A DNA stretch of 64,000 nucleotides from Candidatus Obscuribacterales bacterium (GTDB lineage: Bacteria > Cyanobacteriota > Vampirovibrionia > Obscuribacterales > Obscuribacteraceae): positions 1 through 64,000 of the forward strand of contig JAGVKB010000117.1 in the NCBI GenBank assembly GCA_020050835.1, read 5' to 3'. The translations under genes and the position numbers were made by a program. The number at the start of each line of letters is the position of its first letter. Within the stretch, counting starts at the first letter, position 1. Shown here piece by piece: positions 26,989-35,923 of the stretch. The notes under the pieces are model-generated. The model searched no databases. It saw nothing but the letters and a program-made list of their open reading frames with translations, and was not told the origin of the DNA.

Positions 26989-27540
26989 ATGTCAGCAGTA
27001 TCAACATTCGATCCAATCCAGCGCGACTTCAAGCCGAGCTTGACAGCCGGATTGCCCGAGTTTCACACCACCAATCCGGAGCGCGCAAACGGCAGCGATC
27101 TGCACGACCGGACCGGCTTCAAAAGGACCAGGAACAGGCAGGTCTTGCCACCGGTCGAACACGGTCTCTGTCACTTCGCCGCCTGCGAAAGCGCGCTGGA
27201 AGCGTATCTGGCGCTGATCGACCTCCTGCCGATCTCGCCGCCAGAACTGGGCGAGCTGGCGGACCAGCTCTACGCGGCGTCGAGAGCAGCCGCTGCAATC
27301 ACCACCGGCAGCAGCGACACCGAGCAACCGCTCCTCAAGCTGGCGGCGGTGCTGAACAAGATCCAGGGGATCCTCGCCAACGTTCGTGCCGAGCTGGACT
27401 TCCAGGTCACCTGCGAACAGCACCCGCAACGCCACTGGTCCGAATTTGAATCGGCGCTGTTCGAGGCCTTGAGTTCTCTGCGAGAAGTCAGCCGAAACCT
27501 CGCGGCCCTGGAGCAGATGCCCTCGAGCCTCCGGGGCTAA
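26989..27540 (+). CDS. Hypothetical protein (183 residues)
   Basis: A soluble protein of unknown function. The first 50 residues are polar and probably disordered (Asn, Thr, Arg). Residues 60-180 form Ala/Leu/Glu-rich helices suited to a helical bundle. ATG at 26989 with AGAGGGA 8 bases upstream; an earlier in-frame start lies within the hairpin region. Followed by its own hairpin (27571-27597). Confidence 0.75.
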   Translation: MSAVSTFDPIQRDFKPSLTAGLPEFHTTNPERANGSDLHDRTGFKRTRNRQVLPPVEHGLCHFAACESALEAYLALIDLLPISPPELGELADQLYAASRAAAAITTGSSDTEQPLLKLAAVLNKIQGILANVRAELDFQVTCEQHPQRHWSEFESALFEALSSLREVSRNLAALEQMPSSLRG

Positions 27541-27570
27541 ATCTCCATTTCCCGCCGACTGACGAAAGCG

Positions 27571-27597
27571 GCAGGTAGCATCTGTGGTGCTACCTGC
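27571..27597 (+). terminator. Hairpin behind the 26989 gene
   Basis: Ten-base perfect arms (27571-27580 and 27588-27597), 7-base loop, no T-tract, 30 bases past the stop. Confidence 0.55.
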
Positions 27598-27650
27598 CAC
27601 CGCGGCCCATCACCACGTCCCATCACGCTCGTTCAAGGTAGGAACCGCTT

Positions 27651-28136
27651 ATGATTACTCGAATTTTCGCAAAGAGCCTGGAGCAGATGACCGCCCTGGT
27701 AAACAAGCGTCCGAGCTTGCCGCAGAAGCACTGCTTCATCAGCATCGTCGGCGGTCGGGCCAGTCATCTCTTCCCAGTCGACACAGGTCGAGTGCTCACC
27801 CTTGAGTTTGATGATGTAAGCCTCGCTCAATTCGCCGTAATGACCGACGAGGACCGCTCAACATTCAGTCTGTTCAGCGAAGTACAGGCCGACCGGATCA
27901 TCGACTTCCTGCTTCGCAATCACCACCAGCCCGGCAACCGGTGCTTGCTTCTGCACTGCACGCTGGGAGTCTTTCGCAGCGGAGCCGTGGCAGCTTTTGC
28001 CTGCAAACTGCTCAAACTCGACCCCTTCCGGTTCGCAAAGGACAATCCGCAGATTCACCCCAACGACATGGTCGCGCAGATTCTCGAGCGGCGCTGGGCT
28101 GAACGCCGTCTGCTGGAAAGCCGGATCGCCAGCTGA
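27651..28136 (+). CDS. Cys-based (dual-specificity-like) phosphatase
   Basis: A 161-residue cytoplasmic protein with the phosphatase signature HC(x)5R: His102, Cys103 and Arg109 in LHCTLGVFRSG, with the following Ser110 that helps the leaving group. The helix after the loop (AVAAFACKLL) and the strand before it (RCLLL) fit the fold. The general-acid Asp is probably in the loop MTDEDRS (about 64-70). It may remove phosphate from Tyr/Ser/Thr, or from lipids or nucleotides. No kinase is adjacent. GTAGGAA precedes the ATG, and a T-tailed terminator follows. Confidence 0.82.
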   Translation: MITRIFAKSLEQMTALVNKRPSLPQKHCFISIVGGRASHLFPVDTGRVLTLEFDDVSLAQFAVMTDEDRSTFSLFSEVQADRIIDFLLRNHHQPGNRCLLLHCTLGVFRSGAVAAFACKLLKLDPFRFAKDNPQIHPNDMVAQILERRWAERRLLESRIAS

Positions 28137-28167
28137 GCGGCCGTGAAGCCAACTTCCGCTCTCCTGA

Positions 28168-28214
28168 AAGATGACATCCGCGAGCGTGCGCGTTCGCCGG
28201 CTCGTCATCTTTTT
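28168..28214 (+). terminator. Rho-independent terminator
   Basis: An AAGATGAC/GTCATCTT stem (28168-28175 and 28204-28211) with inner GAGC/GCTC, followed by TTTT. It ends the phosphatase gene. Confidence 0.75.
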
Positions 28215-28425
28215 AGGTCGGAGCTTTAACTATACGCTATCGTTGCTCTCAGGCAAAAGTCAAGGATGCGGCCAGCACAGGTATTGGCATGAAAGCATGA
28301 GCAGCGGCGGTTGCCAGAGCAACCCCTTTGATTTCCTTTTTGTGCTGACCGAATACTAACGGCAAAAAAAATGTTGAGCAACAAGGCCAGCCAGGAAAGC
28401 CGCTCGTTGCCCTACATGCGGCAGG

Positions 28426-28469
28426 CTCGGAGAGTCAGAAGCATCTCGTGATGCAACTGACTCTCCGAG
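28426..28469 (-). terminator. Hairpin behind the CoaX-like gene
   Basis: Thirteen-base perfect outer arms (28426-28438 and 28457-28469) with an inner GCATC/GATGC pair, 14 bases past the CoaX-like stop. No T-tract on the minus strand. Confidence 0.6.
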
Positions 28470-28482
28470 TTTCTCCAGCCGC

Positions 28483-29268
28483 TCAGGCAGTCGTAGCCGA
28501 TCCGGCCGCCGGCGCTTTGCCAGTTGGCCGGACGAGACTCCAGTCAACCGTCTCAGCCAGCAGGTCGATGCCCTTCAGCACCAACTCGCCATCGACGTGA
28601 TCGAGCACGTCGGTATGCCGGGAGACAGCCGCCGACCAGCCGCCGGTAGCGACAGTCACAACCGCTGGTGCCATCTCTTTTCTGCTTCTACCCACCCACG
28701 CTTCGACGATGCCGACCAGCCCGAGCAGAGTGCCTCCGCGCACGGCGTCTTCCGTGTTGAAGCCGGGCTTGATGTCGTCAAGCGCTTCGGCGAACTGCGG
28801 TACAAGCGCGCAGCGACGAGCCAGCTCTTCGAGCATGGGCGTCATGCCAAGCGTGATGTGCACGCCGCCAAATTTGCCGTCGGCCCAGATTCTGGTCATC
28901 GTGTTGGCCGTGCCGAGCCCGACCACAATCAAGTTGGCAGCTGGAGCATAAAGCTTGCGCGCAGCGACAGCCGCGGCCAGCAAATCAGCACCGAGCTCAC
29001 CGCTGGTGCCGGAGATGACCGCTTGGGTCAAATCCTTGACCGACATCAACTGGCGTCCCTTCGCCGCACAGATGCTTGCCAACTTGTCCGCGTTTTCCGG
29101 CACCACCGACGAGAGCACCACCGGCACATCCCATTGGTCAAGCAGCGGTCCGGCCGCTGTTGCGGTATCAGCGGTGGGATGCCGCCCGGTCGCCTTGATC
29201 GCACCATCCTCGAAGAGAGCATACTTCGTGAAGGTGTTACCCATATCAACTGCAAGAATGCGCCGCAT
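28483..29268 (-). CDS. coaX: Type III pantothenate kinase-like protein with altered active site
   Basis: A 261-residue ASKHA-fold protein matching CoaX, which phosphorylates pantothenate, the first step of coenzyme A synthesis. The phosphate-binding DMGNTFTKYALF is at residues 7-18, the family's GADR site reads GADLLAAA near 98, the second phosphate loop reads VVGLGTANT where the family has (V/I)DFGTATT, and FGGVHITLG and GGTLLGLVG follow. Two residues thought important are thus changed: the Asp of DFGT to Gly, and the Arg of GADR to Leu. It may be inactive or use another substrate. AAAGGAGG precedes the ATG. Confidence 0.8.
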   Translation of the reverse strand: MRRILAVDMGNTFTKYALFEDGAIKATGRHPTADTATAAGPLLDQWDVPVVLSSVVPENADKLASICAAKGRQLMSVKDLTQAVISGTSGELGADLLAAAVAARKLYAPAANLIVVGLGTANTMTRIWADGKFGGVHITLGMTPMLEELARRCALVPQFAEALDDIKPGFNTEDAVRGGTLLGLVGIVEAWVGRSRKEMAPAVVTVATGGWSAAVSRHTDVLDHVDGELVLKGIDLLAETVDWSLVRPTGKAPAAGSATTA

Positions 29269-29468
29269 AGCGCCCTCCTTTCTTGAAGAACCTATTGGAG
29301 ACTCGAAAGCAAAACACTCAACAGTGCAGAGTTCTGACCGAGCAAGAACGCGGAGGGAGCCAGTGCGCGCCCCGGCCCCCTCGCGCTTTCCTGTCAGTTG
29401 GGAAGATCAGCTGCCCGGCCTGACGCCTTGCTTCCAGCTGTGGGCACAGCTCCCAACGGGAGTGTTGC

Positions 29469-30452
29469 CTACGACTTGGCACCGCCGGCGTTGCCGCTTG
29501 ACGGCTCCGGCGACGCGTCAGACTTGGCGTCAGCCGTCGCCGGCTGAGCAGACTTGGACGCTTCCTGACCAGCGAGAATCCCCTCGGTGATCTGCTTCTG
29601 CAGCTCGCCGCCGAGATTGGGCGGAGGCAGCATGATCACCTTGGTGTTGCCGCGGCCGAGCTCCTTCAAGGTGTCCATGTAGTTGAGCTGCATGACGACG
29701 TTCATGACAGCCGTGGCATCGGCGCCGGGCAGAGCGGCCTGCAAACTCTTGGCCGACTGCTCCCAACCGTGGAAAACCGCTTCTCGCTGGTCGGCCAGAC
29801 CCTTGCCATGGAGCTTCATCGCTTCCGCATCGGCCTGGGCGGCGGTTACTTTCTTGGTGCGCTCGGCTTCAGCCAGCGCCTGAGCAGCGACCTGGGCACG
29901 CTGAGCGGCGTTGATGTTGTTCATCTCGCGCTTGACGTTGGCGTCGAAGTCGACATCCTTGACCAGCACGTTGTGCACCTTAAAGCCGTTCGGCTCGAGC
30001 GCTTTGGTGAGCTCCACCGTGACAGCCTTGGCGATGTCGTCCTTGTTGTGGAAGCACGTGTCCAGGTCCATCTCCGGCACCTTCGACCGAACGGCGTCGT
30101 AGACGCAGGCTTCGATGAAGGCGATCGGATTGTCGATGTTGTAGTACGCCTCCCGCTCCTTGCCGGGCATCACGAAGTACTGCACGGTAACATGCGGGTG
30201 GACGGTGACTTTGTCTTTGGTGATGGTCTCAGCCTTGACGTCGTGCGTCTGGATCGCCATCGACAGCCGTTTGGCGACCCGGCCGAAGATCGGCATCTTG
30301 AAGCGCGGGCTCGTGCGAAAGGTGTCGCTGTACTGCCCGAAGAGAGTGATGATCGTCACGGTCTTCTCCTCCGTGAAAACGATCGCGTCGAAAACCAGTA
30401 CGAGCAGCACGAGAGCAGCAACGCCTAGGCCGATGAGAGTGAAAATTCCCAT
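29469..30452 (-). CDS. SPFH-domain membrane protein (HflC/stomatin type)
   Basis: A 327-residue protein. One N-terminal membrane helix (residues 4-25) is followed by an SPFH/Band-7 domain (about 28-200), then an Ala/Glu/Lys-rich coiled coil (about 190-240) and a low-complexity C-terminus of Ser/Ala/Pro. SPFH proteins assemble into ring-like scaffolds at the membrane and often control proteases or membrane microdomains. No FtsH or NfeD partner gene lies next to it. The ATG has AAGGGA upstream. The 490-base upstream gap contains an 18-base A/T-rich palindrome that may be an operator. Confidence 0.88.
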   Translation of the reverse strand: MGIFTLIGLGVAALVLLVLVFDAIVFTEEKTVTIITLFGQYSDTFRTSPRFKMPIFGRVAKRLSMAIQTHDVKAETITKDKVTVHPHVTVQYFVMPGKEREAYYNIDNPIAFIEACVYDAVRSKVPEMDLDTCFHNKDDIAKAVTVELTKALEPNGFKVHNVLVKDVDFDANVKREMNNINAAQRAQVAAQALAEAERTKKVTAAQADAEAMKLHGKGLADQREAVFHGWEQSAKSLQAALPGADATAVMNVVMQLNYMDTLKELGRGNTKVIMLPPPNLGGELQKQITEGILAGQEASKSAQPATADAKSDASPEPSSGNAGGAKS

Positions 30453-30942
30453 TGTTGTCTATCCCTTCAGATTCGAGTTTTGTGACGGCGGCTCAGCCGG
30501 TACCCCGGATAAGCGACCGATGCGTTCTTTCTTCCGCTGACTGCACCAAACTGGACAGCTAACTGCCTGGAGCGCGCGCATTCTTTTGGCTAGCTGAAAC
30601 CGATTGTTCGGTGAGATTCTGCTCGAGTAATGAGAGAAAACGGAAGACAACCAAAGCCTATTTCTGTTTGAAGGCTCAACTCAAACTAGAATATTTCAAT
30701 GATCATTGAAACTTAAATGTCTGCGATCACCCAGAGACCACAAGGATGCTTACTTCGAAGCGGTAGAGCAAAAAAGCGCAGCAAGCGGCCGAGCACCGAA
30801 ATCACAATGAAATTCCGCTAATCCAGCCTAGCGCAGCTGCTGCCAGCCAGGCTTTCACGCGCCAAACCAGATCTCGATCGGACGAAAGAAGGCAAACTTC
30901 GCAATTAGAACCGGCGTTTCAGGCTAGCCGTGAGTCAAGCTG
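30453..30942 (-). promoter_or_regulatory. Upstream region of the SPFH gene with palindrome
   Basis: A gap of 490 bases without a credible gene. 30694-30711 is a perfect 18-base A/T-rich palindrome (TTTCAATGA and its mirror) in an A/T-rich stretch about 240 bases upstream of the SPFH start, typical of a dimeric-repressor site. No promoter boxes are certain. Confidence 0.45.
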
Positions 30943-31536
30943 CTACTCCGACAACCCGGCCGATTTCAGCCACCAGAGCAAAAGCTGGCAGAAGGTCAGC
31001 AGGAAGCAGACACAGCCAGGAATTGACGCAATCGTGACAGCGACGGCGCTCGAAAAGAAAAGTCCGAACAACCAGCTGAAAACCATGAAGGCAGCCATCC
31101 CGACGAACAGCGCCGGCAGCGTCGACATGATCAAAGACACCAGCACCGTGTTGAAAATCGTCATCGGCGATCTCTGGCGGCCACTCCGGTGCAGCCCTTG
31201 CTTCTCACGGTCGCGCCGGTAGGCTCGCAACTCGGCTATCGCCGAGCTACCCGCACCGGCCGCCAGACCGACAAGCATGGCGCCGACGATATTCAGGTAG
31301 AGCTTAAAGGGGGTAAGCTCAGGAAACTCTCCGCGCAAGCGGAAGATGGTGAATGCGGTTGCAAAGCCAACTATGAAGAGCGCAAAGGCTTGCTCTTCTG
31401 CCGGCAGGAGAGCGAGACCGCCGCCGCGGCGGAGGATCCTGTTCAGCTCCTCTTTTACAAAGTGGAAGCTGACGTAGGCCACCGCCAGGGCGGCCAAGCC
31501 CAACATGAACAGCAGTATTAAATCATTCGACTGCAT
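30943..31536 (-). CDS. Multi-helix membrane protein (197 residues)
   Basis: Five predicted membrane helices (about residues 5-24, 48-66, 77-100, 126-150 and 157-190), with a basic cytoplasmic loop (RAYRRDREKQGLHRSGRQR, about 106-124) between helices three and four. AAAGGAC lies 8 bases before the ATG at 31536. It sits between the SPFH gene and an exported helical protein, all on the minus strand, with hairpins separating them. No family recognised. Confidence 0.8.
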   Translation of the reverse strand: MQSNDLILLFMLGLAALAVAYVSFHFVKEELNRILRRGGGLALLPAEEQAFALFIVGFATAFTIFRLRGEFPELTPFKLYLNIVGAMLVGLAAGAGSSAIAELRAYRRDREKQGLHRSGRQRSPMTIFNTVLVSLIMSTLPALFVGMAAFMVFSWLFGLFFSSAVAVTIASIPGCVCFLLTFCQLLLWWLKSAGLSE

Positions 31537-31569
31537 GCTTTTTGTCCTTTCAATTAGTGCAAGAAAGAT

Positions 31570-31619
31570 GCAAACGGTCCTCACCGAATGTGTTTGCCAT
31601 TGCGATGAGGACCGCTTGC
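31570..31619 (-). terminator. Terminator behind the 31659 gene
   Basis: Stem arms 31570-31583 and 31606-31619 with one or two mismatches, followed on the minus strand by CATCTTTCTTG. It separates the exported-protein gene from the membrane-protein gene. Confidence 0.6.
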
Positions 31620-31658
31620 GCGTCTTTAGCAGCGCCCGTCGCCGCTACTTACAGTGTC

Positions 31659-32312
31659 TTACCAGCCCAATTGGCCAGTTCTGCGCTCTAGAATGCGCAA
31701 GGCAGCCGGCACGAACTCGCGTTGCAGCACATCGAGAGTGACCGGCACGCCGGGATGGCCGGACTGCCACTTGCGGACCGCCGCCGTCACCTCTTGCTCG
31801 AACTCCTGAGTGCGCTCGACCCCGAGCGTCAGCGGCTCGAGCGGAGCCTTGAGCTCGGCGGCCTCTCGCTTGAGCAGCTCGACGTCAGGCGCCAGCAGGT
31901 CGGGGTAGACATCCTGCATCTGATTGCCCAGAGCGCGAATCTTGAGGAGCTGCGGAGTGATCCGCTGCGTGAGACGGTCCTGCAGGCGGGCGACCACCAC
32001 CACCTGCTCGAAGTACTTGACCCCATACTCGTTGAGAGCCTGAGGGCCGGCGCCGCCTGCCCTGGCCAGGGCGTACTCGTACTCGAGGTTGGTCAACTCG
32101 TTGAGAGCGTCTTTGAGCTCGATCTCGTCCTTGGTGGCAGGCGCGCTCATCATGATGTGTTTGATCTCCTTGAGCTGCGCCCGAAACTCATCTTTGAGCT
32201 GCTGGTACTCGCCCAGCCGCTGGTCGGGCTCCGTCTGCTCGCCGTGAGCGAACGCCGGTGAGGCGAACAAGCTGAGAAGGAGAAATAGCACCACCGAAGT
32301 GAATGATTTCAT
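31659..32312 (-). CDS. Exported helical protein (217 residues)
   Basis: A protein with a clear signal peptide (cut after PAFA, about residue 22). The mature part is almost all helix with a heptad pattern (about residues 30-70, 85-150 and 150-180), so a periplasmic or surface coiled coil is likely. There are no cysteines in the mature chain and no lipobox. GAGG lies 8-9 bases upstream of the ATG. Function unknown. Confidence 0.82.
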   Translation of the reverse strand: MKSFTSVVLFLLLSLFASPAFAHGEQTEPDQRLGEYQQLKDEFRAQLKEIKHIMMSAPATKDEIELKDALNELTNLEYEYALARAGGAGPQALNEYGVKYFEQVVVVARLQDRLTQRITPQLLKIRALGNQMQDVYPDLLAPDVELLKREAAELKAPLEPLTLGVERTQEFEQEVTAAVRKWQSGHPGVPVTLDVLQREFVPAALRILERRTGQLGW

Positions 32313-32418
32313 CGGTTTTTCCTCTTTTCGATTGATTGTTTGAGCATGTGTGTGCTCGCGAGAGAACTGAGCGATCCCGGCTCGGCAATAGAAGCCGAAC
32401 CGGGATTAGAGCCGTCGG

Positions 32419-32568
32419 TCAGAGCCAGGGTCCGAGCTGGTCGCTAAGCCGGCTCAGATGGTTGCTGATCTCTTCCCGGGAGGCTCCGTAGACTGTGATC
32501 TCAGCGGGCTGGAATGCCGATTCGAACCGGCTGCCGACTGGGTTTGCAACCAGAGTCCGCCGATTCAC
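32419..32568 (-). CDS. Possible short gene or gene remnant (49 residues)
   Basis: On the minus strand a frame starting with GTG gives 49 residues whose second half reads like real protein (FESAFQPAEITVYGASREE and then an amphipathic helix). There is no ribosome-binding site, and upstream in frame a stop comes after about 18 further codons. It could be the 3' end of a decayed gene. Low confidence. Confidence 0.25.
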   Translation of the reverse strand: MNRRTLVANPVGSRFESAFQPAEITVYGASREEISNHLSRLSDQLGPWL

Positions 32569-33173
32569 AAGCAAGGCAGTTGGCCAGCCGGTTGTATGAC
32601 TTCCCGATAGAGATGTGGTCAGCCGTTCGAGACCTCAATTACGAGACAATTACAAGAAAGATCTCGACCCTATCGACTATTGACCTGGCGTTCAATGGCT
32701 GAACCAAGGCTTAGACTCATGCCGCCAGGCTAACTTTCCGAGCGGGCGGTTCGAGCAAAACCACCTGCTGGTCTCTATCCGGTCAGTTCTTGAAAGATTC
32801 AACGACCCAACTAAATTTGCCGGACCGACACGTATCCACACCACTGATCCAGGAAAACCCGCAAGCAGAACTAGCGATAGCTAATTGCCAACCGAGCGCG
32901 CCACCATATCAAGTGGCGCGGCTATTGAACGATCGCGAGCCGATCTCTTGGTTGACGAACTTGAACTCGGTAAGCATTCGGTCAGCACAGACCATGCTCC
33001 GAAAGCGTGTGTAGGGGCGGCTCTGGCAGCCGCCCTGCTACTTGTCATCGAGCCTTACATTACGGAGACTCACAGCGAGCAGCTGCTAAAGCCGCCCCAA
33101 ATCTCCAACCTGTGCTGGCCGAATACCTACCGTACTGACAGTTCTTACTCCTTTTTATAGTATTAAATTCACA
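32569..33173. other. Gene-free stretch with a dispersed repeat
   Basis: No credible gene between 32569 and the SulP terminator. Several weak hairpins (for example 32897-32904/32913-32920) and one copy of a dispersed palindromic repeat (33011-33035) lie here. Base composition is lower in GC than in the flanking genes. It may be a decayed region. Confidence 0.5.
33011..33035 (+). repeat. Dispersed REP-like palindrome, copy 1
   Basis: A 25-base sequence beginning GTAGGGGCGGCT with GGCGGCT/AGCCGCC arms around CTGGC. Its exact reverse complement occurs at 62701-62725, 30 kb away. Both are in gene-free gaps, the usual place for REP-type elements. Confidence 0.7.
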
Positions 33174-33220
33174 AGAAAAAAAATTGGGGAGAAACGGATT
33201 GTCGAGATCCGCTTCTCCCC
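33174..33220 (-). terminator. Strong Rho-independent terminator of the SulP gene
   Basis: A GGGGAGAA/TTCTCCCC stem (33186-33193 and 33213-33220) with inner CGGAT/ATCCG, followed on the minus strand by eight T's (33174-33182). The gap of 150 bases to the SulP stop shows no gene. Confidence 0.85.
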
Positions 33221-33372
33221 TGAATTCAATACAACCACCGAAGCGTTACAGCCAGGCAGTCAGCGCAAAGCACCGAAGAGTCCTCGACCTACCTACCCAC
33301 AGCAACCAGACAGGCTGGAACGACGCCAGTAGTGCAGCCAGCACACAGGTGGAACGATGCCGCAGAGGCTGC

Positions 33373-34902
33373 TTAAGCATCAGCCGGGCTGACGAACCGT
33401 GATTTCAACTGCACCCAATCGACTGAGAGCGCTCCGCCGGAAAGTCGCTGACGCTTGTCCCAACCTTCCAGAAGTTCTAGGCAGGCATGGTCGATATGAA
33501 CCATCCGGCTGAAGTCAAGACGCAATGAAACGCCAGCGGGAACTTGCTCGAGAGCATCGGCGAGGATCGGCAAGCCGAGAAAGGTTGCGGTTCCCTTCAA
33601 GGACATGACGTACTGCTTGCTTTCATCTTGCGTCACGCGAACGTAGAGCTGAGACATGCTCCACACCAGACGCATCAGCGAAAGCACCACGCCGACTAGA
33701 ACGCCAGTAAGCAGATCGGTCGCCACCACCATCGTGAGCGTCGCCAGGTAGATGCCCGGCTCGCTGCGTCCGTACTCTTTGAGCTTGTGAACAACTCCGA
33801 GATCCACCAGCTTGATGCCGGTGAAAATCAGCAACGCTGCCAGGCTAGCAGTCGGAATCAAGTTAAGCAGACTGGGGAATACGACGACCATCACAAGCAG
33901 CCAGACGCCATGAAGGATGCCCGAAAGCCTGGTGCGAGCTCCCGACTGAACATTGACCGTGCTGCGAGCGATCACGCCGGTCATCGGCAGCGCACCGACG
34001 ATGCCGCACAGAACGTTGCCAACCCCCTGCGCCACCAGCTCTTTGTCGTACTTGGTGGGGTGAGTGCAGCTTTGCAGTTGATCCACCGCCGTTGCGCTCA
34101 GCAGAGTCTCCGCACTGGCAATCAGGGCCAGGCTCAAGGCCGACAGGAGAATCGGTGCATCGATAATCCTGGCCAGCGACTCCGCCGGCGTGAAAGACAA
34201 TGAGCCCAGGATGTTGGCCGGCACGGAGACATAGTCGACCGCTGGCGCCAGCAAGTAAGTCACTGCGGTCGTCACGAGGATCGCCGGCAAAGCACCGGGC
34301 ATATGCAGCTTCTTTTCGAGGTGCAATTGCTTCCAGACGATCAAAATCGTCAAAGTCAGCACACCCAGCAACCCAGCCACCCAGTGAGCTTCACCGCCAA
34401 AGTTGCGGCAGGCGTCAATGAGAACGGTCGGGATAGTGATCAGATTCGGCAATCCCGAGCTTTCAGGCTTGTAGCCGAGCATGACATGAAACTGGCTGGC
34501 GCACAAAAGCACACCGATGCCCGCCAACATACCATGCAGCACAGCCGGAGAGACCGCGCGAAACCACTTGCCGAGCTTCAGAAAGCCGGCGAGCACCTGG
34601 AACAATCCAGCGAAGAGAACGATGATACCGAGCGAAGGCAGTCCGTACCGCTCGACAATCTCGAAGACCAGCGCGGTCAAACCGGCGGCCGGTCCGCTCA
34701 CCTGCAGAGGACATCCGGCCATGCTGCTGGCGACGATTCCACCAATGATGCCGGTAATCAGCCCGAGCGTAGGGGGAACCCCGCAAGCGATGGCGATGCC
34801 GAGACAGAGCGGCAATGCCACCAGGAAAACGACTACGGAGGACAGAATGTCGTTCCAGGCGCCGCGAGCACCAATTACTTTTCCAGAATCAATTTTTGCC
34901 AT
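33373..34902 (-). CDS. SulP-family anion transporter with STAS domain
   Basis: A 509-residue transporter with 10-12 or more membrane helices over residues 15-415 and a short C-terminal STAS-like domain (about 420-505; SLRLDFSRMVHIDHACLELLE is the typical strand and helix). Family members move sulfate, bicarbonate, chloride or carboxylates. LPMTGVIARSTVNVQSGARTR (about 315-335) is the conserved region near helix eight. Many bacterial SulP proteins without further marks work as bicarbonate or sulfate carriers, and the substrate cannot be decided here. GGAGAG lies upstream of the ATG at 34902. A strong terminator follows. Confidence 0.9.
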   Translation of the reverse strand: MAKIDSGKVIGARGAWNDILSSVVVFLVALPLCLGIAIACGVPPTLGLITGIIGGIVASSMAGCPLQVSGPAAGLTALVFEIVERYGLPSLGIIVLFAGLFQVLAGFLKLGKWFRAVSPAVLHGMLAGIGVLLCASQFHVMLGYKPESSGLPNLITIPTVLIDACRNFGGEAHWVAGLLGVLTLTILIVWKQLHLEKKLHMPGALPAILVTTAVTYLLAPAVDYVSVPANILGSLSFTPAESLARIIDAPILLSALSLALIASAETLLSATAVDQLQSCTHPTKYDKELVAQGVGNVLCGIVGALPMTGVIARSTVNVQSGARTRLSGILHGVWLLVMVVVFPSLLNLIPTASLAALLIFTGIKLVDLGVVHKLKEYGRSEPGIYLATLTMVVATDLLTGVLVGVVLSLMRLVWSMSQLYVRVTQDESKQYVMSLKGTATFLGLPILADALEQVPAGVSLRLDFSRMVHIDHACLELLEGWDKRQRLSGGALSVDWVQLKSRFVSPADA

Positions 34903-35923
34903 TACTACTCTCCAAAAGGCAATTTGGTAGGACGGAGTCTGTACCACCGCTAGCGATGGCACAGGCCTGGCTAAAGTTCACCCGACCATCTCCGCGCAGG
35001 AGAGTGGCGGGCGGCAAGGAGATTGCAGAGGCGGAGCCTACGCAAGTAAGACCGCAGCATTCACTTGCTTGAGAGGCAAGTCCGGTCGGGCAGATTTTGA
35101 AGGCCGACCAAGTGCTTACTGCCTAAAACAAAGTCGCTGACGTTAAACCGAGCGCTCGGCATCGGCAACCGGTAGTTGCACCGTTGCATAGAAAGAGCAG
35201 CGAGTGCGGTCAGATTTAGTTCGTTTTGCTTGTCGTGAAGGTGATGTCCTAGAAGTTTAAGAGGAGGAATTTTAGAACGTCAAACTAGCAAAACCAGAGG
35301 CCCTGATTTCAACTGTTTGAAGTGACTGTCACTATTGTTTTAAGCGTTTCAAGACCAGGGTTGCGCAAGCCGAGTCAAGCTGCGCTAGCTATAAACCATA
35401 GCTTTTCTCAGTAATAACTTACTTTGCGCGCTAGTTTAGTCACAGCTAAGCTCATGTCGCTAAGTAATCAAACGTTACGTAGCTCAAGGTTTTCTGAAGT
35501 GTTCTTGTTTGCTCAGGTAAGAAAAAGCGCTAGGGATAAGAACATTTCTTAGCCGCACGGAATTTTATTAGAAACGCTGAATTGGTTTTTCAGCTCGGCC
35601 CTGTCCTAGTGTTTGGTCATATATCTCAATAGTGCTCGTCAGGCAAAGCTCACCGACCCAAAGACCCAATCCCGAACATCTCAACTTTCTGTCGCTCACA
35701 TACCGGCCCGGGCTGATAGTTAGCTTGTTGCCATCGGTTGACGACTAGCTGTCGGATAGTTGCGGTGCTCTGTTAATTGGTTCGAGCTCGCTTTAACAGC
35801 GCATTGAATAAGACTCCTGCGTTGCCTGCTAGCGCTATGCAGCCGGCACATCCTGCGCACTACTTGCAATCCGCCGATCACTCATGGAAACAGAGCATCG
35901 GCCTAATAACCAAAAGGTGCATC
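34903..35923. promoter_or_regulatory. 1 kb divergent regulatory gap
   Basis: The largest gap in the window, between the divergent SulP and S41 genes. A/T content rises at 35280-35650. Small inverted repeats include TAAGAA/TTCTTA at 35537-35551. A 49-codon upstream extension of the S41 frame (35777) has no ribosome-binding site. I see no other gene. It probably holds both promoters and their operators. Confidence 0.45.

Noticed and set aside
32510-32545. T-loop-like GGTTCGAATC on the minus strand, possible tRNA
   Set aside because: No 5-bp T stem, anticodon arm or acceptor stem can be built around it.
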